A stretch of 64,000 nt of DNA from positions 593,286 to 657,285 of the forward strand of contig VZTG01001081.1 of NCBI GenBank assembly GCA_013397845.1. The letters run 5' to 3'. The notes beneath the pieces were generated by a model, which ran no database searches, had not been told where the DNA came from, and saw only the letters and a list, made by a program, of their open reading frames with translations. Position 1 is the stretch's first letter; each line of letters begins with the position of its first letter. Of the stretch, positions 22,401 through 35,024 are shown one piece after another. A program made the position numbers and the translations under genes. This stretch comes from Melanocharis versteri (lineage: Eukaryota > Chordata > Aves > Passeriformes > Melanocharitidae).

Positions 22401-25370
22401 GAATTTTGGATAGAAACTTCCTGGATTGTCTTCAGTGTTCTGGCTTTTTCAGCTGGTGCTGTTCAGTTGTGTTGTTAAGTCACGTTTTGCTTTAGGTTGA
22501 GATGGGATATTGGGAAGAAATCCTTTACTGTGAGGGCGGGGAGGCCCTGGCACAGGTTGCCTAGAGAAGCTGTGGCTGCCCAATCCCTGGAAGTGTTCCA
22601 GGCCAGGTTGAATGTGGCTTGGGACAACCTGGGATAACGGAAGGTGTCCCTGCCATGGCAGGAACTGGATGTGCTTTAAACTCCCTTCCAAGCCACCCCA
22701 TTCCATGATTCCATGTTTATACTTGTCAGCATTTCTCTAGGATAATGGCTAACTGGAGTTTTGTCCTGCAGATGGAGCATGGCACGGAGAATTTACGGAT
22801 CACCAGGCTCACCTCATGGCTCCAGAGTCGCATCCGGGCGGGAGCGAGTCGGACTGCATGGGTGGCCACATGGGCCACAACCAGGGCATCAACGTGCCCG
22901 ACTTCCTGCCGGCCATGCAGAAGGCCCTGTATGTGAGGCTCAGCCAGAAGCACCAACGGGATGGAGACTCTGCCAGCAGCCAGGGCCAGAGGGCCATGAG
23001 CAAAGATGAAGGTGAGCAGGATTTGGTTGGAATTCTCATGGTACTTAATGGCCATGGTCAACAAATCAGTTGACGTTGACTTGTGTCCTGTCACCATTCA
23101 CGGTTATTGGGAATGCCCAAGCAGCAACTCATTGTTTTCACCTCTTTTCCCCAGCTTGTTCTAGGATTTTAGTGTAGGCTCAGTCCATCCTAGCTCCAAT
23201 GAATAATTTTTGGATCTAGTTGCACTTATAAAAGACTCTTTGGTTGATAATGACTTTGGAAAATCCCTGGTTGAACAAGGTTGAACCTCCTGTCAGGACT
23301 GGACGTGCATCCTAGATCCTGTTTCTTCAGTTACACCTCTTGATCTTTTTCCTCTAGAGCAGTGTTTTTCCCTCTCTGATATCCTTTAAAATAAAATTTG
23401 ATTTCTTCCCTTCCTGAATCTGAACTTCTCCCACAAATTTTGGGATTTGGATTAAGTAAGGCAGCAAATTTGTAGTTTACTGGGATTAAAGACCACTGCA
23501 AGGGGCCATTGTACTTTTCCTTCTCTCATCAAGACTCAGATTTTAGATACAGTTTTTTTACTAGTACTGATAAGGATTGTCTGAAAGCAGGTTATTTTCC
23601 CAAATTAATATTGATGGATATGGAGACACTCCCAAGCTGTGTTGCCTTCCATCTCCACTACTTTCAGGTTTTTCTTGTTACAGCAGTTCTTTGATTAAAT
23701 GGATTTTTGTCATTTGAGGTTGTGATTTTTATGACACAGGGAATGATTTAATATCAGATCTTTCCAATTTGACTTTACTGAGAAGTTTCCCATTACGGAG
23801 TGTTAGATTCTCTAAGGATTATTTGCTGGAATAATCTAAATTTTGTGGCATTTCTTTGATTTTTTTAGATGACAATGTCAACTGGTATTCCAGTAGTGAG
23901 GAGGAAGAGGGGAGCAGTGTTAAATCAATCCTCAAAACCTTAAAGAAACAAAGCGAAAACTTCAGGAATCGGCAACAACATTCCACGGAGCAGCACATGC
24001 TTGGGATGCCTACGGATCCGAGGCTGGCCAAAGACAAAGGTGTGGGGCCTCAGGCTACTGACCCGAGACTCCGGGCCTCTCCAAGGCCCAATCCCAGGAA
24101 GCCCTCGGAGTCAGTGTCCCTGGATCCCCGGCTGGCCCGTGATCCCCGGATGCACAAGGTCAGCGAGGGTGGCCATCCCGGCTCCTCCCTGGCCGGGGCC
24201 AAGCTGGATTTGCATCACGCCCATGCCGGAGTGAAGGTCAAGCAGAAAGGGCTGGATGACGAGGAGGAGGACTCGGAGAGGGAGCTGAGGGAACGAGCTT
24301 TCCTCATTCCCTTGGAACCTCTGCCAGGCGTCACGTTACGGGATCCCCGCTCCCAGCTGCGGCAGTTCAGCCACATTAAGATGGATGTGACCCTGATGAA
24401 ACCCAACTTTGCTAAGCACATTGTATGGGCCCCTGAGGACTTGCTTCCAATCCCTCTGCCTAAACCTGACCCTGTCTCTTCCATCAATTTACCTCTCCCT
24501 CCGCTCATTGCCGACCAGAGACTGAATAAACTGCGGAATTTGAAGAATGATCCGCATCCCAACGCAATGCCAGCTGATCCCCGGCTCGCTGCCAAGGCCA
24601 AAAACAGCCTCGCGGGCCGGGGTGGCTACTTGGATCCATCCACAGATTCCCATGCCAGTAGCTCCAGCAAACTGGGGGATCCTCGCTTGCAAAAGAACGT
24701 CGATCCCAGACTCCACAGACTGTCGAGTGCAGACGCTCACCACGGAGTCGGGAAGGATTCCCACCCTCCCAAGTTTGACCCCCGCCTTGCCAGAGCTGCT
24801 GCCAGCTCATCCCAGCCCTCGGAAGCCGCAACTCCGAAATCCGACCCCGATGCTCTGCCTCCGTACGCGCCCAAATTATCGTCCAGCGGCGTTAGGCTGG
24901 GAACTCCCGGCTCCATCTTGAGCGGGATCAGTTTGTACGATCCCAGGGATCACAGCTCATCCTCGGACACGGCTCCGGCCAGTTCAGGAGAGAATGGAGA
25001 GAATCAGAAAAAAAGTATTTTGAAAAATTCCAGTAAAAATGAGCCCAGTCTTACAGAAGATGCATCCCAGCAGAAGGCTGCCTCCAACACGGAAAAACCC
25101 ACGGAAGGATCAGCAGAAGCTGCTTCAGACAAGGCAAACAGCACCAGTAAATCTCAGGCTAAACACTCCAGCGCTGCTCCTGCCGTCCATAATCTCCCGA
25201 TCCAGGCTCTGTCGGGATTAATCCGGCCGCAGTACAGCGACCCCAGGCAGGTGAGGCAGCCCGGACAGGTAACGCAGGCCCCGGAGAGTGATCCCAACGG
25301 GGAGTCGGATGATAAATCCTTAAAAGATGTTTTCAAGACTTTCGATCCAACCGCTTCCCCGTTTTGTTAG
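13435..25370 (+). CDS. ZC3H6: ZC3H6, CCCH zinc-finger protein, complete
   Basis: Exons: 13435-13472, 17088-17268, 17553-17678, 18223-18478, 18695-18816, 18902-19018, 19967-20078, 20603-20712, 21184-21437, 21879-22381, 22772-23011, 23869-25370. Product about 1186 aa, like human (about 1189). The acidic start EDGELEDGEIDD is followed by a Lys/Arg-rich block (KKEKEKKKSKRRRRDKHK), acidic segments, and an RG-rich stretch. Three CCCH fingers follow at about 266-343 (CKYFLEGRC, CKFYIQGYC, CKFYHTGAKC), then a Pro-rich IPSLFEIVVKP segment. A long C-terminal region has repeated DPRL motifs and ends FKTFDPTASPFC. ZC3H4/ZC3H6 are nuclear RNA-binding proteins; ZC3H4 acts with WDR82 to restrict extragenic transcription. 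ZC3H6 is preferred over ZC3H4 by VHNLPIQALSGLIRPQYSD and the C-terminus. Start MPDSDRQHAGDE matches the family; an in-frame ATG at 13381 would add 18 residues. Intron 7 is AT-AC (separate entry). Confidence 0.95.
14465..14730 (+). repeat. Tandem repeat, ~84-base unit x3, ZC3H6 intron 1
   Basis: The unit contains gggatttagtgcaagggtca, gcagagcccagag, and gctggtgcttgttttc. Copies start near 14467, 14551 and 14650; the third is degenerate. Confidence 0.85.
20079..20602 (+). other. U12-type AT-AC intron (ZC3H6 intron 7)
   Basis: The donor is exactly ATATCCTTT at 20079-20087, the intron ends in AC (20601-20602), and a branch-site-like TCCTTAAT is at 20584-20591, with its A 12-13 bases from the end. 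Joining 20078 to 20603 restores LHNEFPCKF between CCCH fingers 2 and 3, in frame. No GT-AG choice nearby gives this protein. Confidence 0.9.
22494..22715 (+). repeat. CR1 LINE 3' fragment, ZC3H6 intron 10
   Basis: Typical CR1 3' text (gagaagctgtggctgcccaa, ccattccatgattccatg) in plus orientation. Confidence 0.85.
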
Positions 25371-26600
25371 CAGATGGCTTTGGAGTCTTTTTACCGTTGT
25401 GGATATTGCAGTTCTCTGCTGTTTTGTACCTGGGTTACCTCTTTTGGCTTTATTTATTTTTAAATTATAATTCCCACCACTTTTCAGCTGCTAATCTCCG
25501 AACCACACGCAGTTCTCCAGTATGCTCAAGTGTTTGCAAAGCTGTGGTATTTTCTAGAGAATCCCTTTTCTTTCCAATTTCAGGGAGACTAATAATTGAC
25601 CTGTAGAAAGGAAACCAATCCCCCCGGATCGTGTTAGAGCTGAGAAAAGCACTTTCATTGTAAATAAGTCATGGAAAATCCCCAGAGCTGTATATGTGTG
25701 AGCTGCCTCTTTCCCAACCACCACTTAGATCTGATTGCCACATTTGTATAGATCCAAGCAATATTATGTACATGAATTCCCAGGAGAGATGCCGTTCCAG
25801 GACTGCCAAACCCCTGAACTGATGGAAAACCCCATGGAAATGAATTCAAAGGAAAGCGTCGCTCCTCCTTTTCCAATGAGTTGATGTAAGACACGGACAG
25901 TTTTTATTCCTGCAGTCAATATTAGTGTAAAAGAGACTATATCACATACTGAGGATGAAAAATGTCATATCTTTTAAAAGTATTTTATTCTATGCTGTAC
26001 ATAGAAGAAATTGTGAAGTACTTAACTAGCAAAAGTAACTGTTCAAAGTGGAGAAAACTACATTGTCTAATACGAAAAGAAAAAAAGGTTTTTATTTAAT
26101 TTTTTTCCACGCCTACACGATTGGGATTTAGTGCTCCAAGTTCCATTGTGGTGTTCATGTATTTCAACGTATTTTTGTATTCAGCTGCTTAATTTGTATT
26201 GCTTTTTTTGTATGGCTGTAACTGCAGTACTTGTATTCATGGTGTCTCAACGACATTTTTAACAAAACAATTAAAAAGGGTACAGTTAATTCCTGGTGAC
26301 GACTCCGTGTGCGTACAGTGGCAGCTGGGATGAGGGGGACTAAAGCCGGGCTTTTTTGGGATGGTGTGTGGGATTTGAATGTAACCCTGTACCTGGTCCC
26401 AAGGTCTCTTGGAGAGAGTCGCCATTTTCCATCACGGAACACCCTGCATGTCTTGAATTTCCAAGTTTTGGATGGGAGAGCACAGCTGTCCTCCAAACCT
26501 CTTGTCCTGCCTTTGGGGCTGCTTTTTCTCCAGAGGAAATATAGTCATTCCTAGCCAGCTGCCTTTCCAATAAAAATGTGGCGGCCGCTCAATCAACCAT
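25371..26600 (+). other. ZC3H6 3' UTR and end of transcript
   Basis: AT-rich, CR1-free sequence after the stop. Candidate polyadenylation signals are ATTAAA at 26270-26275 and a stronger AATAAA at 26569-26574. Confidence 0.7.
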
Positions 26601-26644
26601 CTGCTTCCCGCCCCTTTGGAATGTTTCTCTGCTTCAAGTCTCTT

Positions 26645-26840
26645 CCTTGGTGGGCCTTTTCCTCTTGTTTTTCCCTTGGCCAAGTGGTGGTCATGGACCT
26701 TTTCCTCTTGTTTGTTGGACCTTTTCTTCTTGGTTTCTGTCTCTTGGCCAAGTGATGGTCAAGGACCTTTTCCTCTTGGTTTGTCCCTTGGCCAAGTGAT
26801 GGTCATGGACCTTTTCCTCTTGTTTGTTGGCCAAGTGGTG
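26645..26840 (+). repeat. Minisatellite downstream of ZC3H6
   Basis: Units of roughly 55-60 bases are built from ggccaagtgatggtcatgga followed by ccttttcctcttg and gtttgtt; about three and a half copies with internal variation. Confidence 0.85.
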
Positions 26841-28138
26841 TTTCCACTGGGACAGCAGAGTGTTTATCCCAAATTCCGAGATTTTGCCTTGCATGGATGA
26901 GCCGAAGGAAGCCGGTGATTCCTGCATGGCAGAGGAGGCATCTCCGAAGGCAATTGAGGTTTCAGTTTGCCCTCCTGATTTCCCAGAGCATGAATTCCTT
27001 TAATTCTGAGATTTTGTTGAGCAGGAAATGTAGAGAATAGACATGGAACTGGGTTGTTATTTTGGAGTAATCCATTAGTCCTTTTTTATTAGTCTCTTAT
27101 TTCTTCCATCTCCTCACTGGTGTGGCTGGTCAAGGTTTTCCTCAAAAAACCAAGCCAGCAGGGAAAAACCGTGTGGAAATAGGACATGGATACAAAGGCC
27201 CGCGAGTGGTCACAGCCTGGTGTCTCCATGTGTAATTCTTTCCTTCCTTCATTCCAGCTGTTTGGTTCCTCATCTGCCCCTGCTCTCTGCTTTATCCATT
27301 GCAGATTGCTTCCCAGAGTCTCCGGTGTGCCTGCTGCTGCTTTTCCTTGGAACACGGAGGAGATTCCTTGCTACCACGCAAGTGATGGAATTCCTGGTCT
27401 GGGGAAGGTGGTTGGGATGCAGGTGGGACACCAAAGTGGGCTGGAATGGGCTGCAGCCATCATGGAGCCAGTTGTGATCTGCTGTGGTGTTGGATTGTGT
27501 ATTCCACAGGGGAGGCTCCTTTCCACCTCTCCTGCAGAATTCCAGCACAGAGCAGCATTTCCATTAGACAACTCGTGATCCTGAGGCTGGGAAGGATGGA
27601 TGTGGAGAGCCAAGATACAGGAGCAGCTGTGTCACGAGTCTGGGATACTCTGGAAGCTGTGAGGTGGGTGATTGTGGGCATTGAATGTTTACTCTGGATA
27701 GGAGAGAATCCTGGGCCTGAGTGGGATTTTGGGAAGAAATCTGCAGGATCAGGGGCAGCAGGTGAGACTAAATGCTCCCCACTGCTGTATCCCTGGATAT
27801 GTGAAGGAGGAAAGATCGAAAGACTGCAGAAAGCCTGAGCATGTCTGGATCACAGAATCCTGGAATAGTTTGTGTGGGAAGGTACCTTAAACTCATTCCA
27901 TTCCACCCCCTGCCATGGGCAGGAGACACCTCCCACTGGATCAGGATTCTCCAAAGCCCCATCCATCCCATCTCACCAGCGAGGGTTAGAACACTCACCA
28001 GAATATTCCTGGCCTCCCCATGGAGCCTGTTCCAAGATTTTCCTGCCACGATGAAAAACTCCAACATGAATCCTTCACACTGCAAAGTATTCCTCCTCTG
28101 CTTCCAATGCCATCGGGACAAGGAGCCCCTCACTGGAT
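26841..28138. other. Tail-to-tail interval between ZC3H6 and the vinculin-like gene
   Basis: No coding exon is recognised. It probably contains the 3' UTR of the minus-strand vinculin-like gene; a minus-strand AATAAA at 27084-27089 is a possible poly(A) signal. A CR1 fragment starts near 27850. Confidence 0.5.
27850..28035 (-). repeat. CR1 LINE 3' fragment
   Basis: Text cacagaatcctggaatagtt, then aggtaccttaaactcattcc and ccctgccatgggcagga; antisense orientation relative to plus. Confidence 0.75.
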
Positions 28139-31100
28139 TTACAGGTGTCTGTCCATAACAGTGTGTCCTTTCCTAGGACTGGGATGCTTTGGGATATTCC
28201 TGCTCCAAGGGGGTTGTTCTTGCACCAGAGACATCAGGGTGGGCTCAGCCTTTGCCCCTCGAGTTTTCCGGAGCCCTAATTCGTCCCGGTCAGAATTTAA
28301 AGCCTCCTTGGCTCTGTGCTGTGTCAGGTTTTTCCTCCAGTGCTGGCAGAAAGCAGCAACTTCTTCTTCTTCAGGGTCAGCTGAGGGTTGTCCCAAACCC
28401 TGTTGGGCAAAGGAATTGCTTTAATACATCCCTGTGCATCCTAAATTACGGAAAAGTCTGGATGTGCCAATGTGTATGTGATCCACATGGCATCACTACC
28501 TCTTAATGCTTCAAAATGCTTGAAAAGCTTCTTACAGGGAGAGGAAAGGAGGGCAGTTTGTTGATAAGCAGGGAGTTTTCCAAAGGGAAATTTCCAGGTC
28601 ACAAAGGACTTTAGGATCTAGATGGTCAAAATTAATTAACTAATCTAGGCTGGCATCAGCAAAGTGAAAAATGGAGGAAGTTGTAAATTTAATTAAGCAC
28701 AGGAGGAGCTTTGTCACCTTTGGGGTTGATTGTTCAGCAAATGGGATTCTAAAAAATCTGTGTTTCCTTCAAAAAGAGACGCTGATCCCAGGAAAAGCAG
28801 TAGGATTATAGAGGAGGATGGGATTCAGGTGGGAATGCTGCCTCAAGGAGAGGCTGGTGGTGTTTGCACTTGTTTTCCAGTTGTTTTCAGGAAAAATCTG
28901 CTCCCACAGACTTCACTGCCGGATCAGGTGGCTGTTGATGGCAGCTGCATGGGAAACCCTTGGGAATTTGGCTTTTGGGAATAAAGAGGATAGCATGGAA
29001 TAATTCCAAATAAAGGTGCTCTATGATCCAAAAATTAGGTGGGGAATGGACCAGGTAGAGGTGACTTCAAGGACAGTCAATGCCTGGGATGGTGCAGGGT
29101 GGGCTTTGGAAACAAAAGAGAAAGGCAGAAAATAAAAATATTCCAGGAGGAATATTATCTCCAGCTGGAGTCCCATAGCAGCCAGATCCCAGCTCCCATA
29201 GAAAGATGTGGACGAGGAGCTCCCACAGCGTGGAATTGCTGCCATCAGCCTTCACCCTTCCCTGTGAGGATAGGGAGGCCCTGGCACAAAGAAGCTGTGG
29301 CTGCCCCATCCCTGGAACTGCTCAAAGCCAGGTTGGATGGGGCTTGGAGCAACCCTTCCCACGCAAATAATTCCGGGATTGATTCCATGACGGACTCACT
29401 TTGACACATGCTGCCTCGGCCGCCCTCAGGACGTGCTGGACCGCTCGGACCAGGTTCCGCACGTTGCTCAGCAGCAGCTCAGAGGAGGCCTTGCTCTCCC
29501 CAGTCACTGCTTTCACCCTTCAAAGACATTCCAAAGGATTTTATTGGAAGGACATTGGACATTCTGACAGCATTGTCATTCCAAACCCAGCTTGTCCCCT
29601 GTGCCATCAGGGCAGAGAAACCCACGGAGGGAAGGGAGGCCTCCAAATTGTTCCTCAATGCTTCAACAATACCCACCTCCCCTAGGACCTCTGAGGACCA
29701 CCACCCACATTCCTTGGAGAAGGGATCCCTCTTGGATGACCTTGGGAGACGCGATCCCAGCTGCTGGCAGCTCACCTGGCCACGATGCCGAGCTGGCTGC
29801 TGATGGATTGGGTGTGCTCAGCAGCGCAGAGCAGCTCCATGGAGCATCTCTGGTCCAGGCAGTGCTTGGCGAGGATGTTCCCAAACTTAACAACCACCTG
29901 CCCGTCGGAAACCATTTGCCTGGCACAGGCAACAAACTGCTCCTTGCTCTGGAATGGGATAAAAATCAATGGGATTGGAGAGAGAAGGAAAAAAAGCTTT
30001 TCCTGCAGGACGGGGAGGGTCCAGGAGGCTCAGATGCATCCTGAGGAGAGGACAGGATGCCAAGCTCACATCCAACCAGGAGGAAGGAATTTGGAGTATT
30101 TCACATAAACAGAGCTGGTGCCGCTCTCCCAAGAGCTGGGTGGCACAGGGATTTGGGATGGAGCTGCCGTGATCCTAAGGGAAAAGGAGAGGTGTGAAAC
30201 GCTGCCTACCGCAATGGGGCCCTTCTTCCGCAGGAACTGAGCCATGTGGAGCATCCTCGTGGCCATGTCCTGGGTCACCTGGGACACCTTGCTGGGGCCA
30301 CCCTGCCGTATGTCACAGTCTCCTCTCTCCTGCTTTGCAGGGGAGATGCTGGAAGGGCCATCCCGGTGCTGCTGAGACAATAACGGAGTAGATTCCAAGC
30401 CTGGAATGTGTTGACACAGCGATGCCAGGTGGTTTCCTCCACCTGGGTGTTTCTGAAGGAGATTTTGGTGAGTAAAGTTGGTGGGAGAACTGCCCACCCC
30501 CTGCTGGGTCCACTCCACCTTCCCACCAGCCCTTCTCCCTAAATCAAAAGCCCTTGGAGCCATCTCCAAATGGGAGTAGGGTGTCCTGCAAGCTGACAGT
30601 TTGCAATTAATTCCCAGCACAATTAGAGCTCTAAAGCACTTAGTTGAGGGACTTGGGTCTGTGCCAAAGCCTTTCCCAGCTCCTGACACTCATGGGAATA
30701 GAGTTGCTGGTATTCCCAGAGGGAATGTGTGGAGGTGAGGGGAGAGTGCTACAGCCTCCCCCTGCCTCTGAAATGGTGGATTGGGATGGATGTAGGAGAG
30801 CCTGGCCGATCGGATATCCAGGAATCCAGGGCTGCCAGCAACCTGAGCTGCCCGAGTGGCCCAGGGTCAGCCTGCTGACCTCCAGAGGCCCTGCCAGCAT
30901 CCCTCACATTCCTGCTCCGTGCTGGGAGCACCAGGAGTGACAGCCAGCCCTGACCAACACCCTGCCAGGGAAAAGTGCTACCATACCGGTTCACCCACTT
31001 CCCGCACGGCTCCACCCTCTCCTCTGTTCCTGCATGGATGAATTCCCGCTGCTTCGGAAGGCTCTGGGGCTGGGGAGAGCCTGGCTGTGCCACTGGGTGA

Positions 31101-34100
31101 TCCCGGGAAGCGTTCCCGCTGCAGGCATTCCGTGAGGCGCTGCAGGATGTCCCTGTCGATTCCATGGATAACCCGGAGCTGCGTGACAAGGTAGTGTGCC
31201 TTGGCTGACCAGTACCACACCACGCTGTCCAGATGGGGATTCCCAGTGTCCTGGCAGGGATTCCCAGTGTTCTGGTGGCTCTGGAAGCGCCAGCGGGCGC
31301 TTCCCACGGCGTCAGCCGTGAGGAGCAGGAGGTGGTCAGCCATGGACAGCAGGTCAGGCTGCAATGGAAGTTGAGCGCCGGCCTCCAGAGCATCCTGGAG
31401 GGTGTTCCTGACCCACTGGACATCAGCCATGAGCCGATATGCTTTATCCTCAAAGGCCTCTTTGCTCCTCTCCCTCTCCTCTTGGGAGAGGCTGGACAGA
31501 GCTGCTCCAATCACATCTTGGAAGAGCTGCAGCTGTTCTATATTGACCCTCTCCATGTGGAGCAACAACGCCTTGGCCCTGAGGGCTACGTCCCTCTGCA
31601 GGAGCTCAAAGCGGATGGCCAAGCTGGCAGTAGGCAGTGGGGAGAGCAGGAGGGTGTTGGACACATCCAGCAGTGCTTCCATGAGCACCTGGATCTCCTC
31701 CCGGAGTGCCAGGATTTCTCTGGCACTGTGGTCTCCAGGGCAGGATAAGTAGGAGAGCCGGGCAGCCTCCTGCAGCCTCAAGGAATTCTCGGCCACAACA
31801 GCCAAGAGGCTCCGTGGGCCAACCTTGTTCCTCGTGGCTCTGCTCAGCTCCCTCAGGAACAGGACGTCGCTGCCCACGAACTGATCCATGGCATCCAGCA
31901 GGACACACATGCCAATGGCCCACTGGACACCGTGCAGCTCCAAGATGGCCTTTTCCATCCCACAGGATCCCCTGAAGGATGCTGCCTTCTCCAGGAACAC
32001 TTTGGTGTTCAGCTGAGCACGGGAAAACTTGGCTTGGAGCTGCAGAAAGCTCTCCTGGACATTGAAGAGATTGGGATTTTCCTTACTGCAGGCTGTGCTT
32101 GCAATGTCTCCTGCCAGCTGCACTGCTCCCGCTAAACCCAGCATGGTCTCATCCAAAGCCTGCTTCCCTCTTGGAAAGTCACCCAACAGGATAAACCCTA
32201 GCACTTGCTGGGCCAGACCATCCCAAGAGCCCGCCACGGCTGCCAGGCACTCCTGAGTCTCCCGGATCCTTCCCGAGAGCCTGAGTGCTATTTGGAGAAG
32301 CCTGCCTGGAGCAGGGAGCTGCCTGGGAGCCGTTTCCGTGGCCAGGCTGATGATCCTTGGGGTCAGTGCTGCTATATCCTGGTGCTGCTCCAGCACCTGG
32401 AGCTGGGGGGACTCGGCCACGGGCAGTGCTTCCCGTGCTGCTTCCACACAGCCATCGCAGAGCTCCAGCAGGGCGGAGCAAGCAGCACGGACAGTGTCCG
32501 TGTCACCGGCTTGGGATGCTCCCAGGAGAGCTGTGATGACAGGGTGTGTATCCCCTTTCCATGGATCCAGGTGGAAGTTAGTTGGTGGTGAAGATGGATG
32601 ACTTTGGATGTCTCCTTGGAATGCTGCTTCATCTGTACTGGTTTGTAACCCAGTGTGGGACGGGCTGAGCTCCAGCCCCTTTTCCACCTTGGTGCTCCGC
32701 ACTTGCTCCCGGAGCGGGCTGAGGATCTCTGGGTGGTTGGACCCATCCAGCCCGGCTTGGACACGGAGAGCAGAGCTCATCAGGGAGCTCGCTGCCTGGG
32801 AAAAGGCATCCTGGCTTTGGAGGCAGGAAAACCTTCCTGGAAGGAGAGCCCTGACTGCTTCCAGCTCCAGGATGGACTTGGCCAATTGCTCCACCCACAC
32901 CAGCAAACCATTCCTGAAGATGGGATCCGTGGCCCTGTCCACGTGCCGGGTGGTGGCTCCAACCACCCAGCGTGCCCAGCCCGTGAGGCAAGTGGTGTGC
33001 CAGGAGAATCCCTCGGGATCCTGACGTTCCAGCGCCACTTCACACCATTCCTTGTGCTTGGCCAGCTCCAGGATGGACAACTCAAGGAATTCCCTCATGC
33101 CAACTGTCTCCTCAAAGCAGCGCAGGAGGCTGTTGGTGGCTCTGGCCCAGGCACAGCACAGGGCCTGGAGCTGCTCCATGGTATTCCCGCCTGTTTCCAT
33201 GAGCAGGGAAGGGAGGCTGGCCAGGAGGCTCTGCAGGTGCTCCACACCATCACGGATTTCCCTGGCAGTTTGGGCCTTGGTGCACCTGGCCAGGACCAGA
33301 TCGGCCGCTCGGAGCATCCGCTGGGCCTGAGCGAAGAAGGCGGCAATGAGGGGCTGGAGCTTCCTTAAAATTCCTCCTGGTCCTGCTGGAAAATGTCCTG
33401 AACTGGCAAGGCTAAGGGCACCTTCAACCAGCTGCCTCAGGGGCTCCTTCTCCTCGAAGAATCCATCCAGGATTTGGCACAGTGTGGCCCTGAGCACTGC
33501 CCGGTCCAGGTTTTCCAGCTGCTCCCTCAGGCTGTGACATTCCTGCTCCAGTCTGTGTTCTCCCTGGCTCTGTCCTGGCTGTTCCTTCCTCTGGCTCATG
33601 TGGCTGCAGATGCTCCTCCTCAGCTGTAGCAGGACCCAGCAATGTTCCACCAGCTCCAGCTGCAGATCCAGCCTGGATGACTCTGCCAGCAGCATTCCAT
33701 GGAGAATGACTGCTTCCAAGTGGGGGCTGAACCCACCCTCGGAGAGGCAGAGGGGGTCGGGGTGAGAGAGGAGAGCCTGGAGCCTGCTCACCTGCTGGGA
33801 GAAGATCCCACTCCTGTCCTGTGGCTCCATGAGCAGGGAGAGGAGCTCCCTGATGGTCCTCTCCATCAGCTGGAAAACAGAATCTTGGGAGAGGTCATGT
33901 TGGCAATCCTTAGAACGTGTCAGGGTGCCGTGCTTGGCTGTGTGGATGAGAGGGACACATTTGTGGAGCAGCTGCAGGGTCCGGGCCAAGCTCTTCCCTC
34001 CAGGACAATCTCCGAGTTCCTGGACGCGCTTGGCTGTCAGGTGGCTCAGCAGGAGCATGGCCTCAGAAAAGGCCTGGAATGCAGCCAACAGCCCTGGCGT

Positions 34101-34864
34101 GTCCCCGGCATCCTGCAGCACGCTCAGGCATTCCAGGAGCCAGCTGGCAGCCCCGGTTATCCTCCTCATCCCTGCAGCCTCTTCCAGCTGAAGGATCTAA
34201 CCAGGAAACAAGGCAGAAAAGCCGCTCAGGTCAGGAATTCCCATTCCCGTTTCATCCCTGGAGGGGGGAGGAGGTGTGGTTTGCTCCATGGATCTGCTGG
34301 AGCTTCCTCCCACCCCGGCTCCTGTCCCTTCCCAGTGTCCCCCTCACCTGGCTCTTGCCCATCAGGATCCTCTTGGCGGCCGCTGCCAGGTGCTCCCGGT
34401 GCTGAGGGCTGTCCAGATGCTCCTGGAGCTGGAATGCTGCCAGCACCACATCCCTCCCAGCCTGAACCAGGGATTCACCCACGGGACGCATCTCCATGCT
34501 GGAATCCTCGGACAGCCTGGAATGGAAGGACTGGGCTCAGCACTCCTGTCTATTCCCCACTCCCAATCTCACCTCTCCAGGAGGATGCAGGCTCCCTGCC
34601 ACCTTTTCCATCTCTTCCCAGACCCCAAATCGACTCGGGAGACTCCCATCCACCTCACCTCCTTGCCACAGCAGCAAGTTCATCCATGGCTTTGGCTAGT
34701 TTTCCTGCTTTTTCCTCCAAATTGGGAAAGGCTGGACAAATCCCATCTTCCCGTTCCAGGGCGAGGAGGAGGTGGCAGAGCTCCACAGCCATGGGGCAGA
34801 GAATTCCCTGGATAGCTTTGTTTTCTGTTGGGAGCCCCAGCTCAGAGAGAGAAAAAGGCTCCAT
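28139..34864 (-). CDS. Divergent vinculin/alpha-catenin superfamily protein, unnamed
   Basis: Minus-strand exons in order: 34874-34659 (ATG 34864), 34516-34348, 34187-30987, 30329-30210, 29948-29776, 29517-29400, 28399-28139. Phases fit; about 1415 aa, longer than vinculin (1066) or alpha-catenin (about 906). Colinear hints of the family: N-terminal IQGILCPMAVELCHLLL (vinculin begins with a similar helix); LEEAAGMRRITGAASWLLE; CVPLIHTAKHGTLTRSK; near the C-terminus MLHMAQFLRKKGPIA (alpha-catenin FTRGKGPL), SISSQLGIVARVKAV (vinculin ISTQLKILSTVKAT), and RNLVRAVQHVLRAAEAACVK (vinculin tail). Comparisons are from memory. The protein is Leu/Ala/Gln-rich and predicted all-helical. Family members link membrane adhesion to actin; the role here is unknown. 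A 3.2-kb exon is unusual for a family with many short exons. A noncoding first exon likely ends at 35025; an in-frame ATG at 35242 could add 76 residues but overlaps promoter motifs. The last exon is the least certain. Confidence 0.75.
29258..29365 (+). repeat. CR1 LINE 3' fragment in last intron of vinculin-like gene
   Basis: Text gaggccctggcacaaagaag and ctgtggctgccccatccctg, plus orientation. It lies just beyond the 29400 donor and supplies the stop that ends the read-through frame there. Confidence 0.8.
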
Positions 34865-35024
34865 GTTGTCCTGCCTGGGAAAGGGAAAAAAACCCTGGGA
34901 TTATTAGGATCCGGTGTGGAACAGTTCCCGGTTTCCCCAGCAAGCTTGGATGGGGATGGCAGTTCCTGGCTTGGGAAATGCTCCCGGCTTTATTTTCTCC
35001 CAGCACTGAAACCAGGTCACTCAC

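Noticed and set aside
17088..25370. ZC3H4 identity
   Set aside because: The N-terminal block, IRPQYSD segment and FKTFDPTASPFC end fit ZC3H6 better; synteny with FBLN7 also supports ZC3H6.
29322..29400. Continuation of the vinculin-like frame past 29400
   Set aside because: The extra residues come from a CR1 element and a strong GTGAGT donor is present at 29399.
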